From the NCBI GenBank assembly GCA_905182655.1, contig CAJJCN010000018.1:1-47986 (forward strand): a DNA stretch of 47,986 nucleotides, given 5' to 3'. Positions 17,016 to 26,207 of the stretch are shown one piece after another. Numbering within the stretch: the first letter of the stretch is position 1; each line of letters begins with the position of its first letter. Origin of the DNA: Flammeovirgaceae bacterium UBA4465. GTDB lineage: Bacteria; Bacteroidota; Bacteroidia; Cytophagales; Cyclobacteriaceae. Position numbers and translations under genes: made by a program. The notes under the pieces are model-generated. The model searched no databases. It saw nothing but the letters and a program-made list of their open reading frames with translations, and was not told where the DNA came from.

Positions 17016-18227
17016 TTAATTTAGGGCATCAATTTTTGCTTGGATGCTTTCAGCTTGATCATACATCTTTTTCATCGTATATAAATAGGCCAAAGTTTCT
17101 AAAGCAGGCAACTCATCATCTTTAAGCAAAACTGTTTTTTCCCACAGGGGCAAAGCAACGGATAGTTTCTCTTGAATTATGGGCTCTAATTCATCAGACT
17201 TTTTCAAATCTGCTTTTGAATAGCCTAGTGCATTTTGCTCCTTAATATAAATGTTAACTTCTGTCATAGCCAATACGCCTAAGTTATAATGCCCATTGTA
17301 ATACGTTGGATCTACATTAACTGCAGCCGTGTAAGCCTTACGAGCTAATTCGATTCTCTCGGCTTTTTCAGCTTCGCTATCTGATTTTAAACCAATTTCC
17401 TCATGCAAGATGCCCAAGGTAAAATGTAAATTAGGATCATTAGGTTCAGCTTCTATGGCTTTGACAAGATTAAGAGTGGCTTCTTCACTTTTATCTAATT
17501 GTATAAGAATATTGATTTCTTGCCTTGCCAGTTCATTATCACTAGGGAAAAGAACGCGGGCATCACGAACAATTACCAAAGACTCTTCAAGTAAATTTTG
17601 TCCAGTTGCTACTACATAAATTAGAATTAATCTGATATCTTTATCCTTAGAGCCGAGCTCTATCGCTCTATAAAAATAGCTTTTGGCCTTATCATACAAT
17701 TTCGCTTGAACAGCTGCATAACCTGCATTGATAACTGAATTGGTATCATAAGGCTTAATTAGAGCCGCGTTGTTAAAAGAAGTGATCGAGTTTATATAAT
17801 CTTTTTCACCAAATGCGGTAGCTGCTTTATTGTAGTGAAACCCCCAATAGGACTCAATTTGCTGAGTTTTTGTAGTCGGCATTCCTGTATCATCTGTAAT
17901 GAAAGGATCTTTATCCTCATCTTCACTAAGCGCATCACTTTTATTAAAACTAGATATGGAGGTTTGTAAGGCATCATTGGTTACTCCCACCATACTTGCA
18001 GAGGTATCTAAAGCCATATATATCAACCCTCTCAAGTACCAAGTTTTAGGATTATTCATGGTTTTCTCATAGCTAATGGAAACATCGGAAATTTCCTTTG
18101 CTTCAATGAGTTCACCTTTTTTATATAAAGATTCTATCTTACCTAACTTAGGTTTGATTTCTTTTTGTGCGTAGGTAATAGTCGTGCTTATTAAAGCAAA
18201 AACTAATAAAATAAATACTCTTTTCAT
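17016..18227 (-). CDS. Periplasmic TPR-repeat protein downstream of gyrA
   Basis: 403 residues with a cleavable signal peptide (MKRVFILLVFALIS, cleavage after TYAQ region). The rest is mostly helical with tetratricopeptide motifs, for example NAGYAAVQAKLYDKAKSYFYRAIE, LHFTLGILHEEIG, GHYNLGVLAMTE, and a final LAYLYTMKKMYDQAESI. TPR proteins are protein-binding scaffolds and no enzymatic motif is seen. It starts 30 nt after the gyrA stop and shares its terminator, so the two are likely one operon. I believe gyrA followed by such a TPR gene is common in Bacteroidota, but no functional link to gyrase is known to me. The export signal argues against direct contact with gyrase. Confidence 0.85.
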   Translation of the reverse strand: MKRVFILLVFALISTTITYAQKEIKPKLGKIESLYKKGELIEAKEISDVSISYEKTMNNPKTWYLRGLIYMALDTSASMVGVTNDALQTSISSFNKSDALSEDEDKDPFITDDTGMPTTKTQQIESYWGFHYNKAATAFGEKDYINSITSFNNAALIKPYDTNSVINAGYAAVQAKLYDKAKSYFYRAIELGSKDKDIRLILIYVVATGQNLLEESLVIVRDARVLFPSDNELARQEINILIQLDKSEEATLNLVKAIEAEPNDPNLHFTLGILHEEIGLKSDSEAEKAERIELARKAYTAAVNVDPTYYNGHYNLGVLAMTEVNIYIKEQNALGYSKADLKKSDELEPIIQEKLSVALPLWEKTVLLKDDELPALETLAYLYTMKKMYDQAESIQAKIDALN

Positions 18228-18257
18228 TTTACTCTATTTTTCAATTATCATTTCAAA

Positions 18258-20810
18258 TTAAACATTTTCATTGGTTGGATTTGAATTATCTTCGGTATCT
18301 TCATTTGGCCCATCTGAACCATCATTTTCTTCTATCTCATCTGAGGCTACAAATTCGATTTTCTCCACTGCAGAGATTTCATCGTCCTCACTAAGTCTAA
18401 TTAATTTTACTCCTTGTGTGGCCCTACCCATGACGCGTAGCTGATCCACGGGTAATCTAATCGCAATGCCTGATTTATTAATAATCATGAGTTCATCACC
18501 ATCTACCACATCTTTGATGGCTACCAATGCACCGGTCTTTTCAGTTACATTGATGGTTTTTACACCTTTTCCTCCTCGCTTTGTGGTCCTGTAATCACTT
18601 AAATCAGATCTTTTCCCATAGCCTTTCTCCGATACCACAAGTAAGTTAGATGCGGTCTCTTTTTTGACACAGACCATACCCACCACGAACTGGTCCTCTT
18701 TAAGGTGAATGCCTCTGACACCCGCGGCTGTTCTGCCCATAGCACGAACGTCTGATTCATGAAAATGTATAGCGGTACCTGAGTTCTTGGCGATCACAAC
18801 ATCATTATCTCCATCCGTTAAACGAACATCTAGCAACTTATCCCCCTCATGTATGGTAATGGCATTGATTCCATTTTGTCTTGGACGACTGTAAGCTTCT
18901 AAGGTTGTTTTCTTTACCGTACCTCTAGAGGTACACATAATGAGATAATTATTATTGATATAATCAGGATCCGAAAGGGTCTTCACATTGATCACCGTTC
19001 TCACCGCATCCTCAGGTTCTATATTAATGAGATTTTGTATCGCACGACCTTTGGAAGTTTTTCCTCCCTCTGGAATTTCCCATACTTTCTTCCAAAAAAC
19101 TTTACCCAGTTGCGTGAAGATCAGTAAGTAATTATGTGCTGTAGCGACAAACAAGTGCTCAGTAAAATCATCATCTTTGCTTTTGACTGCGCGGGAGCCC
19201 ACACCCCCTCTACCTTGTGTTCGATATTCTACCAAGGCCGTTCTTTTAATGTAACCTTGATGCGAAATGGTCAAAACCATTTCATCATCTGGGATCATGT
19301 CTTCCGCTGTGAAATCATCAGCAGCATGTTCAATAATTGAATTTCTTTCATCACCATACCGATCCTTCACTTCCAAAAGTTCGTCTTTGATGATTTTCAT
19401 TCTCACGTCAACATTATCAAGTATCCCTTGAAGCTTATCAATCAATCTTTTTATCTCCTCATATTCCTTGATGATTTTATCCCTTTCAAGACCCGTAAGT
19501 CGTTGCAATCTCATTTCTAAGATGGCCTTTGACTGAATTTCTGAAAGAGAAAACTTTTCTATCAAATTCTTTTTTGCTATTTCAGGATCGCGACTGCTTC
19601 TAATCAAAGCAATCACCTCATCTAAGTTGTCTAAAGCAATTAAATATCCTTCTAGGATATGCGCACGTTTCTCTGCTTCCTCTAATTCATATTTTGTTCT
19701 ACGAATCACTACCTCATGTCTGTGATCAACATAATGAACGATTAAATCCTTCAAATTCAGCATCTTAGGTCGCCCTTTGACCAAGGCCACATTGTTTACA
19801 CTGAATGCCGATTGGAGTTGGGTGTGCTTAAAAAGTGTATTTAAGACAATATTGGGAATTGCATCTCTTTTCAATTCGTAAACGATACGCATCCCATCAC
19901 GATCGGATTCATCTCTCAAATCTGAAATACCTTCTATTTTCTTCTCATTAACTAATTGAGCGGTTTTCTCAATCATAGAGGCCTTATTGACTTGAAAAGG
20001 AATTTCTGTTACTACAATTTGTTCCCTCCCACTTTTCATCACCTCAATGTCGGCCTTGGCACGCATCATGATACGTCCCCTTCCTGTTTCAAAAGCTGAA
20101 CGGACCCCTTGATAACCATATATGATGGCCCCAGTCGGGAAATCAGGCGCAGTAATGAATTCCATGAGCTCAGGAATAGTAATCTCATTGTTCTCTATGT
20201 AGGCTGCAATTCCATTGGCCACCTCCGTTAAATTGTGCGGAGCCATATTAGTGGCCATCCCTACAGCGATACCTGAAGCTCCGTTTAATAGTAAATTGGG
20301 CAACCTTGCCGGCAATACGGAAGGTTCTGTGGTTGAATCATCATAATTTGGGACAAAATCTACAGTATTCTTTTGTATGTCTCCAAGAAGATCTTCAGAA
20401 ATACGCTTGAGACGCGCTTCAGTATATCTCATCGCGGCCGGAGAATCCCCATCTACGGAACCAAAATTTCCTTGTCCGTCTACAAGCGGGTACCGAAGAG
20501 ACCACGCTTGGGCCATCCGTACCATGGAATCGTAAACGGCTGTATCTCCATGCGGGTGATACTTACCCAAGACATCTCCTACAATCCTGGCACATTTTTT
20601 ATAGGGTCGGTTATAATTGACCCCTAATTCATCCATTCCGAACAGAATTCTTCTATGAACAGGCTTTAAGCCATCCCTTACATCAGGCAAGGCCCTCGAA
20701 ACGATAACGCTCATCGAATAATCGATGTATGCGCCCCTCATTTCATCTTCAATATTTATAGCTATTATGTTGCCTGAGTTGGCAATATTTTCAACATCTC
20801 CGTCTGACAT
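18258..20810 (-). CDS. gyrA: DNA gyrase subunit A
   Basis: 850 residues. The breakage-reunion domain begins [20 protein letters not shown]; the catalytic Tyr is residue 129 in [10 protein letters not shown]. The quinolone-determining region reads [17 protein letters not shown], with Thr90 at the position of E. coli Ser83 and Asp94 at Asp87. The C-terminal half holds six beta-pinwheel blades; the GyrA box is KRGGKGV, with Lys instead of the first Gln but otherwise canonical, supporting gyrase over topoisomerase IV ParC. A ~35-residue acidic, Asn-rich tail ([10 protein letters not shown] onward) ends the protein. It introduces negative supercoils with GyrB, which is not in this window. Thr at position 90 is a natural variant in some bacteria and is not by itself evidence of resistance. 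Confidence 0.97.
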   Translation of the reverse strand: MSDGDVENIANSGNIIAINIEDEMRGAYIDYSMSVIVSRALPDVRDGLKPVHRRILFGMDELGVNYNRPYKKCARIVGDVLGKYHPHGDTAVYDSMVRMAQAWSLRYPLVDGQGNFGSVDGDSPAAMRYTEARLKRISEDLLGDIQKNTVDFVPNYDDSTTEPSVLPARLPNLLLNGASGIAVGMATNMAPHNLTEVANGIAAYIENNEITIPELMEFITAPDFPTGAIIYGYQGVRSAFETGRGRIMMRAKADIEVMKSGREQIVVTEIPFQVNKASMIEKTAQLVNEKKIEGISDLRDESDRDGMRIVYELKRDAIPNIVLNTLFKHTQLQSAFSVNNVALVKGRPKMLNLKDLIVHYVDHRHEVVIRRTKYELEEAEKRAHILEGYLIALDNLDEVIALIRSSRDPEIAKKNLIEKFSLSEIQSKAILEMRLQRLTGLERDKIIKEYEEIKRLIDKLQGILDNVDVRMKIIKDELLEVKDRYGDERNSIIEHAADDFTAEDMIPDDEMVLTISHQGYIKRTALVEYRTQGRGGVGSRAVKSKDDDFTEHLFVATAHNYLLIFTQLGKVFWKKVWEIPEGGKTSKGRAIQNLINIEPEDAVRTVINVKTLSDPDYINNNYLIMCTSRGTVKKTTLEAYSRPRQNGINAITIHEGDKLLDVRLTDGDNDVVIAKNSGTAIHFHESDVRAMGRTAAGVRGIHLKEDQFVVGMVCVKKETASNLLVVSEKGYGKRSDLSDYRTTKRGGKGVKTINVTEKTGALVAIKDVVDGDELMIINKSGIAIRLPVDQLRVMGRATQGVKLIRLSEDDEISAVEKIEFVASDEIEENDGSDGPNEDTEDNSNPTNENV

Positions 20811-20876
20811 GAAAAGTATCTTAGTTTAGTAAAAAATCAAGTGGTAATTTAATCATTTTTTAATTCAAAGTTGACA

Positions 20877-21983
20877 TTAATAGGGATGAGATTTTTTCTT
20901 ATTAATGACCTTGTGACGAATGAGTCTCCTATGGTTTTGACCCATTTTTGGATTTTGTTCTTTCCACAGCGCCTGACCCCTTACCTCTTCCAATCTCCCC
21001 TTTTTAGGATCAGTAATTACATGTTTCAATTGAACATGATCAGCCTCAAATGGAGATCTTCTTAATTCGGGTATATTGATACTAATCCCTACTTGTATAT
21101 AAAAGGCATTATAGTTATGCGATACTTGATCTAAAAGCACACCAGAATTATCCAAAATATTCATTTTATAGCTTTTGAGTTCAAAAGAAGGCTTGATTAT
21201 TAACCTTAAATATTCCGAAAAATGATATTCATAATTTAAACCTATGTTTACCATTAAACTTCTGTTCATTAAATCATTATTAAACTCACCACTTGTTTTT
21301 ACGTTCCCTATTTGGATTTCTCCGACCATGGCAGAATTCCATTCCTCATAAAATTTATAACCCAGTATTCCATAATATTTGTACACCTTTGTGGTCTTGA
21401 AGCCTGGATCATAATCTAGAATACCGTAATTATTGCTGGTTGGACGCAAGGCATTTGTTCTTAATTTTTCATAATGTATTCCTACCCCTATTCTAAATTT
21501 TAAAAAATCATAATGGGCGGAAAAATCAATGGGTACACTAGACCAAAGGCTCTGAAATTGAAAATTGGCAGTATCCCCATCCAAAAAAACAGTTTGAGCA
21601 TCGAGTTTCGTATTGTAAACGGGTGAATCCAATCGGTCATATCCTATACCAAATAAATCACCCACATTCACATCTTCTAAATCCGTTGGGTTATTCAACC
21701 AATCGGTTTGTCCATTGATGAGGTCACCGGAAGGACTTTCTGCATTTTTGGATCGGATAAGCTGCACCTCTGAGGACTGATATAAATAGAAATTTTTTAA
21801 GCTGTGGCTGAAATGAGTCTTCCCAGAACCCATACTTAAGGTCCAAGAGATTTTGTTGGAAATTACAAGTGCTGGATTTCTATAAATACCATACTTTTTA
21901 TAGATACTCTGACCTGAACTTGAAGGTAGATTAAACATAAAAAGCAAAATAAAAAAAGAGTATAGGGCTTTATTCAGCAACAC
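20877..21983 (-). CDS. Outer membrane beta-barrel protein, uncharacterised
   Basis: 368 residues starting with GTG; no in-frame ATG is available before a stop. The signal peptide is about 25 residues (ALYSFFILLFMFNLP then SSSGQS). The middle shows alternating aromatic and polar strands (for example FRIGVGIHYE, YKYYGILGYKFYE, LMVNIGLNYEYHF, LIIKPSFELKSYKM, FYIQVGISINIPEL) like an 8-12-stranded outer membrane barrel. After the last strand comes an unusual ~57-residue basic tail with KEQNPKMGQ, which would lie in the periplasm. I do not recognise a named family. It is 66 nt upstream of gyrA in the same direction, so gyrA may be cotranscribed with it or have a promoter in its 3' end. Confidence 0.75.
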   Translation of the reverse strand: MLLNKALYSFFILLFMFNLPSSSGQSIYKKYGIYRNPALVISNKISWTLSMGSGKTHFSHSLKNFYLYQSSEVQLIRSKNAESPSGDLINGQTDWLNNPTDLEDVNVGDLFGIGYDRLDSPVYNTKLDAQTVFLDGDTANFQFQSLWSSVPIDFSAHYDFLKFRIGVGIHYEKLRTNALRPTSNNYGILDYDPGFKTTKVYKYYGILGYKFYEEWNSAMVGEIQIGNVKTSGEFNNDLMNRSLMVNIGLNYEYHFSEYLRLIIKPSFELKSYKMNILDNSGVLLDQVSHNYNAFYIQVGISINIPELRRSPFEADHVQLKHVITDPKKGRLEEVRGQALWKEQNPKMGQNHRRLIRHKVINKKKSHPY

Positions 21984-22027
21984 TTTATAATGACTCAGAA
22001 ATTATAATAGACAAAATTAAGCTTTTT

Positions 22028-23104
22028 TTAATCTATTTTTTCTATTGAGGCTTCAAATCTCAGAATTTGAAAGGGTTCAATAGCAGCCGCGTAATCTGGA
22101 ATCACTTGTAAGTCTACCAATACTTGCCTCAATCCCTCGTAATTAGGTAGGACTGCAGCACTCTCACGATAGGCTTGATCTGAAGTTAATAGAATCAATG
22201 ATGTCTCATTAAGATGCATTTTACGAACCGCTTCATCCAGTCCAGGCATAACCTCATCTACGCCTAAGGTAAATACAAATGGATCTGCGACCGTTCTTCG
22301 ATCAATAACCACGGATGAGTCATTTAAATCATAAAGCACATAGGATAAGGACACCGTATTTCCTTCAACAGGTGATATTGAATAGCTAGAGTCAAGAACT
22401 TTCATGACCAATCTTGAAGAAGATGATCGATAAATAAATCCATCATTACCACTCCAAACCGAGGTATCATTTAATCCTGTATCGTTTATGTACTCATTAA
22501 TTTCTAGTGATTGAGTCGCGGGTACATCAAATAAGGCCCCTAACGATTCTAATTTGATTTGAACATTAAGTATAGAATTTTTTGGAATAATGGTTTGAAA
22601 ATCACCTAAATCTAAGTCTCCATAAGCTAAGCCTGGAGGCAATATATAGCTATATTCCTCGCCTACTCGAATGCCCGATTGACTGATCGCGTAGTCAAGT
22701 CCAACAGGGATTAAAGCATTCATGCCTTGTCCAAGGGTGTAGGTTTCACTGTCTACCCTATAAAAGGCAATGGTATCGCCTCCTAAAATACTTAACTGAT
22801 ATTTTACGGATAAAATATTACCTTCTTCTTGACCTATTCCGCTTAAGTTAGTCGTGATAGGATAATAATAATAAGTGTCCAGACCTATCGAAGCTTTGGT
22901 CACTACGGAGGAATCTATACCCGCATTTTCTAGTTGTTCAAAAACAGTCACCTCAAAAGCTTCATAATCATAAACTTCTTCTATATAATCTTCTTGGTCT
23001 TTACAAGAGTTCAGGAAAGACAAAACCAATATTGGGTAGCATGACCAACAGATTATCCTTTTTAATTTCAAAATAAATACAGGATTCAGTTTTTTAAAAA
23101 ACAT
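22028..23104 (-). CDS. Lipoprotein with two FKBP-type peptidyl-prolyl isomerase domains
   Basis: 358 residues. A signal with basic N-region and lipobox FLNSC (Cys ~34) indicates a lipoprotein. Two FKBP-like domains follow. The first (~90-190) has TLGQGMNALIPVGLDYAISQ, GEEYSYILPPGLAYG and a terminal VQIKLES. The second (~245-355) has FTLGVDEVMPGLDEAVRKM, LILLTSDQAY and FEASIEKI. FKBP domains catalyse cis-trans proline isomerisation and assist folding in the periplasm. In the second copy the usual P-x-x-L/M-A-Y-G turn is changed to TSDQAYRES, so its activity may be reduced. It lies between the TonB-dependent receptor (55 nt) and the barrel protein (44 nt) on the same strand, which fits a role in envelope protein folding. 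Confidence 0.85.
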   Translation of the reverse strand: MFFKKLNPVFILKLKRIICWSCYPILVLSFLNSCKDQEDYIEEVYDYEAFEVTVFEQLENAGIDSSVVTKASIGLDTYYYYPITTNLSGIGQEEGNILSVKYQLSILGGDTIAFYRVDSETYTLGQGMNALIPVGLDYAISQSGIRVGEEYSYILPPGLAYGDLDLGDFQTIIPKNSILNVQIKLESLGALFDVPATQSLEINEYINDTGLNDTSVWSGNDGFIYRSSSSRLVMKVLDSSYSISPVEGNTVSLSYVLYDLNDSSVVIDRRTVADPFVFTLGVDEVMPGLDEAVRKMHLNETSLILLTSDQAYRESAAVLPNYEGLRQVLVDLQVIPDYAAAIEPFQILRFEASIEKID

Positions 23105-23159
23105 GTATGATTAGACCTTTATATTATTCGCTAGTTTCATCAAAACTATTTAAATTTTG

Positions 23160-25547
23160 TTAGAGGTTACACATTATTTTCAAGTTAAAATATCTTGCCG
23201 ATAATGAGTTAGGTATCGCTAAATTATTGCCATTTACATCTTCAATCCAATGGTAACTGATGGTATTGTCGGCTTCAAGTATATTTAATACTTCTAATCG
23301 GAGAATGATGTTTTTGAGAAAATTAAGATTGCTGATGGGAATGATCTTGGTTAACCCTAGATCTACGCGATAATATTCATCTCCAGAAAAGGCATTTCGA
23401 TAGGCACTGTTATTGGGAGGTCCGAAAGGATAACCAGATCCAAAATTTAAGTTCAAATAAACTCTTAATGAAGGATCATTCGGTAAATGGTCTTCAAAAA
23501 ATGCGCCAATAGTTATTCTTTGATCAGATGGACGTCTTTGATAACCATTTTCATCGTTTTCGATGTCCTCCATTGTTTTTAACAAGCCTAAACTAAACCA
23601 TGATTGAGTGCCGGCTATAAATTCACCATTGATTCTAACATCAAGGCCAGTAGCATAACCTATGGCGATATTATCTGCGTAATACCGTATTCTCACATTA
23701 TCAATCTCATAAGGATTCAAATCCCATAAATATTTATAATATGCTTGCGTAGTGAATATAAAGGGTCTGCCCCACAAGGTTAGGAATCGATCTATTCCAG
23801 TAATTAACTGTAAAGATTTTTGAGCGCTCACGTCTTTGTTAATCTCACCTTCACGGTTTCTGAATTCTCTATACTGAGGATGTTGATGATAAAACCCAAC
23901 GGAAAAATTGATTCGAGTGGGTACAGACCAACTCGGTCGATATTGATATTGTACACGCGGACTCAATAAAAATTGATCGGTCCAATTCATATAATTGAAC
24001 CGAGAGCCGATATTGAATATATTCGAGGAGTCATAGTCAAAAAAAGAATACTGGAGATAGCCGAAATAGTTGTTACTAGACATACTAAGCTCATTTTGAA
24101 TATACTGAGTGGTAGTTACATAATCTGCAGAATCAATGAAACCATATTCATTAATATCGTCAGCGATGTTCTGATGGCTCATCCCAACGCCAAATTCAAT
24201 TAAATTATTGGAATTAATAAGCCATTCATTTCTGTTTTCAATAGTAGAAATTTGTACACTTAATGAATTTCTCCCATAATCAAAATTGGTTCCAATGGCT
24301 CTGGTCACAATACATTTATCACTAAAATCAACCTGGCTTTTTTGATCTACATCACATAAACGATACGCCCCTTCAACTTCAAAATTTTCTTTTTCTTGCG
24401 TCGAAACTGTAGATGCAATGAGAGAAGTCTTAAACCTATCATTTAGCCTATGCGATAGATTAAAGCCTGTTTGATAGGTGTCATAATGTAAGGATTCCTT
24501 TCCTATAAAATCAGTTTGAAGTCTAAAATTTTGAGCCACCGAACCAAAAACTGTACTTTGAGATATTGGAATCGTTTGATATCGGTTTTGTCCATAAGAT
24601 AAAAGCCAGTTCAACTTAGTTTTATTAATCAAGGCGCTTGATTTTTTCGTCAAGTCAAAAGTGAAAAACCCTTGTACATCTGTATATTTAGGGAAATATT
24701 GTCCCGATACTTCTAAAGTATTTAACAAATATCTGGCATCTTTATGCCTTAAACCAATGGAAAATTTTGAACGCTGATTGTCTGAACTTCCTCCTAGATA
24801 AATCTTACCCCCCAAAAGACCCACCGAGGCACTACTTTCAAAACGATCCGGTTCTTTATATTCTATATTTAAGCTGCTGGACAATTTATCGCCATATTTT
24901 GGTTGCCATCCTCCCGCATAAAATGAGATATCTTGAACAAAATCTGGATTGATAAAGCTCAATCCTTCCTGCCTGCCCGTATTGGCCAAAAAAGGTCTAT
25001 AAACTTGTATCCCATTGACGTAAACTAAATTTTCCTGAAAATTTCCACCACGTACCGAATAAGTGGATGAAAGTTCATTATTTGCTGCTACACCAGGCAA
25101 GGTTGACAATACTTTACTGAAATCTCCAAAAGCAGAAGGCATAACAAGGACTGATTTCGCATTTAACTTGATTTGATTTTGTGCCCTCTCTTGAGCGTTA
25201 TCGGTAGTTTCAGAAACTTCTATTTTTTCCAACAAAATCTCCCTACTCACTAAAACAAATTCAACGTCTTGAATGCGATTCGTTTGAACAACGAAGAAGT
25301 CACGTCGCTGATAGGCAATGTGCCCAATAGTGAATTTTATATGGTCAATACTGTCATTAATTTTGAAATGGAAGGCCCCATAACCATCGCTGAGTATTGT
25401 TTTATTAAAATCCGGGAAGAATATCTCTGCTTGTGCGATGGCCGTACCTTCTTCAGAAATAATACTGCCGTTAATCGTCCATTGGGCGGATAGACTATGG
25501 CCTAGCAACACTATGCAAAAAAACAAGAGTGACTTAAAAGAACTCAA
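23160..25547 (-). CDS. TonB-dependent outer membrane receptor
   Basis: 795 residues. Start is a TTG at 25547, 4 nt after the rpe stop; no ATG is available because a stop lies just upstream in frame. The signal peptide ends LSAQW. Residues ~22-103 form a carboxypeptidase-regulatory-like domain (GSIISEEGTAIAQAEIFFP), then a plug domain (~120-225) with SVRGGNFQENLVYVNGIQVYRP, then a large barrel ending in an aromatic strand (ARYFNLKIMCNL). Absence of an obvious SusD partner suggests a siderophore, vitamin or small-molecule receptor rather than a polysaccharide utilisation system. Energy would come from an ExbBD-TonB complex such as that encoded at 32672-34673. The substrate is unknown. Confidence 0.93.
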   Translation of the reverse strand: MSSFKSLLFFCIVLLGHSLSAQWTINGSIISEEGTAIAQAEIFFPDFNKTILSDGYGAFHFKINDSIDHIKFTIGHIAYQRRDFFVVQTNRIQDVEFVLVSREILLEKIEVSETTDNAQERAQNQIKLNAKSVLVMPSAFGDFSKVLSTLPGVAANNELSSTYSVRGGNFQENLVYVNGIQVYRPFLANTGRQEGLSFINPDFVQDISFYAGGWQPKYGDKLSSSLNIEYKEPDRFESSASVGLLGGKIYLGGSSDNQRSKFSIGLRHKDARYLLNTLEVSGQYFPKYTDVQGFFTFDLTKKSSALINKTKLNWLLSYGQNRYQTIPISQSTVFGSVAQNFRLQTDFIGKESLHYDTYQTGFNLSHRLNDRFKTSLIASTVSTQEKENFEVEGAYRLCDVDQKSQVDFSDKCIVTRAIGTNFDYGRNSLSVQISTIENRNEWLINSNNLIEFGVGMSHQNIADDINEYGFIDSADYVTTTQYIQNELSMSSNNYFGYLQYSFFDYDSSNIFNIGSRFNYMNWTDQFLLSPRVQYQYRPSWSVPTRINFSVGFYHQHPQYREFRNREGEINKDVSAQKSLQLITGIDRFLTLWGRPFIFTTQAYYKYLWDLNPYEIDNVRIRYYADNIAIGYATGLDVRINGEFIAGTQSWFSLGLLKTMEDIENDENGYQRRPSDQRITIGAFFEDHLPNDPSLRVYLNLNFGSGYPFGPPNNSAYRNAFSGDEYYRVDLGLTKIIPISNLNFLKNIILRLEVLNILEADNTISYHWIEDVNGNNLAIPNSLSARYFNLKIMCNL

Positions 25548-25551
25548 AAAA

Positions 25552-26205
25552 TCAGGGAATCTTTAAAGACTGTATGGTTTGGGTAGGGTTCTTGGAGTTG
25601 AAGACATAACTTCCAGCCACTAGCATATTTGCTCCTGCTTTTATAAGTAAGGCTGCATTTTCACCGTTCACCCCACCATCTATTTCGATGAGTATGTTTT
25701 TATTCGACGCGTCAGCTAATTGTCTTATTTCTTTCACCTTGTGATATGTATTTTCAATAAATTTCTGACCTCCGAAGCCCGGGTTTACAGACATGATAAG
25801 AACAAGATCTAGGTCATTTATAACATTTCTTAATGCTTCTACCGAAGTATGTGGATTTAGGGCAACTCCGGCAAGCGCTCCTAATTCTTTAATCCGATGG
25901 AGGGTTCGGTTGAGGTGGTTGCAGACCTCTGCATGAACGGTGATTATTTTCGCCCCACTATTTATACAGTCTTCAAGATAATTATCAGGGTTATTAATCA
26001 TTAAATGGAAATCTAATGGCTTTTTGGCATGTTTATAAATGGCCTGAGTTACCGGAAACCCAAATGATATATTAGGTACAAAATTACCATCCATTATATC
26101 AATGTGAATATAGTCTGCTTGACTTTCATTGATCATTTGAGTTGCTGCGGCTAGATTACCAAAATCGGCAGCTAAAATAGAGGGCGCGATGAGAATTTCA
26201 GACAT
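25552..26205 (-). CDS. rpe: Ribulose-phosphate 3-epimerase
   Basis: 217 residues, the normal length. Signature segments include IAPSILAADFGNL, HIDIMDGNFVPNISFG, HLMINNP, VHAE, SVNPGFGGQKFIENT and EIDGGVN; the two catalytic Asp residues (HIDIMDG and EIDGG) and the metal His residues are present. It interconverts ribulose 5-phosphate and xylulose 5-phosphate in the pentose phosphate pathway. It is squeezed between an exported protease gene (2 nt upstream) and the TonB receptor (4 nt downstream), which implies cotranscription with unrelated envelope genes. Confidence 0.97.
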   Translation of the reverse strand: MSEILIAPSILAADFGNLAAATQMINESQADYIHIDIMDGNFVPNISFGFPVTQAIYKHAKKPLDFHLMINNPDNYLEDCINSGAKIITVHAEVCNHLNRTLHRIKELGALAGVALNPHTSVEALRNVINDLDLVLIMSVNPGFGGQKFIENTYHKVKEIRQLADASNKNILIEIDGGVNGENAALLIKAGANMLVAGSYVFNSKNPTQTIQSLKIP

Positions 26206-26207
26206 AA

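Noticed and set aside
18258-20810. Thr at the E. coli Ser83 position of GyrA as a resistance mutation
   Set aside because: Thr is the natural residue in some bacteria, and Asp94 is unchanged, so there is no ground for a resistance call.
23160-25547. SusC/SusD-type polysaccharide utilisation locus
   Set aside because: No SusD gene, glycoside hydrolase or sensor lies next to the receptor.
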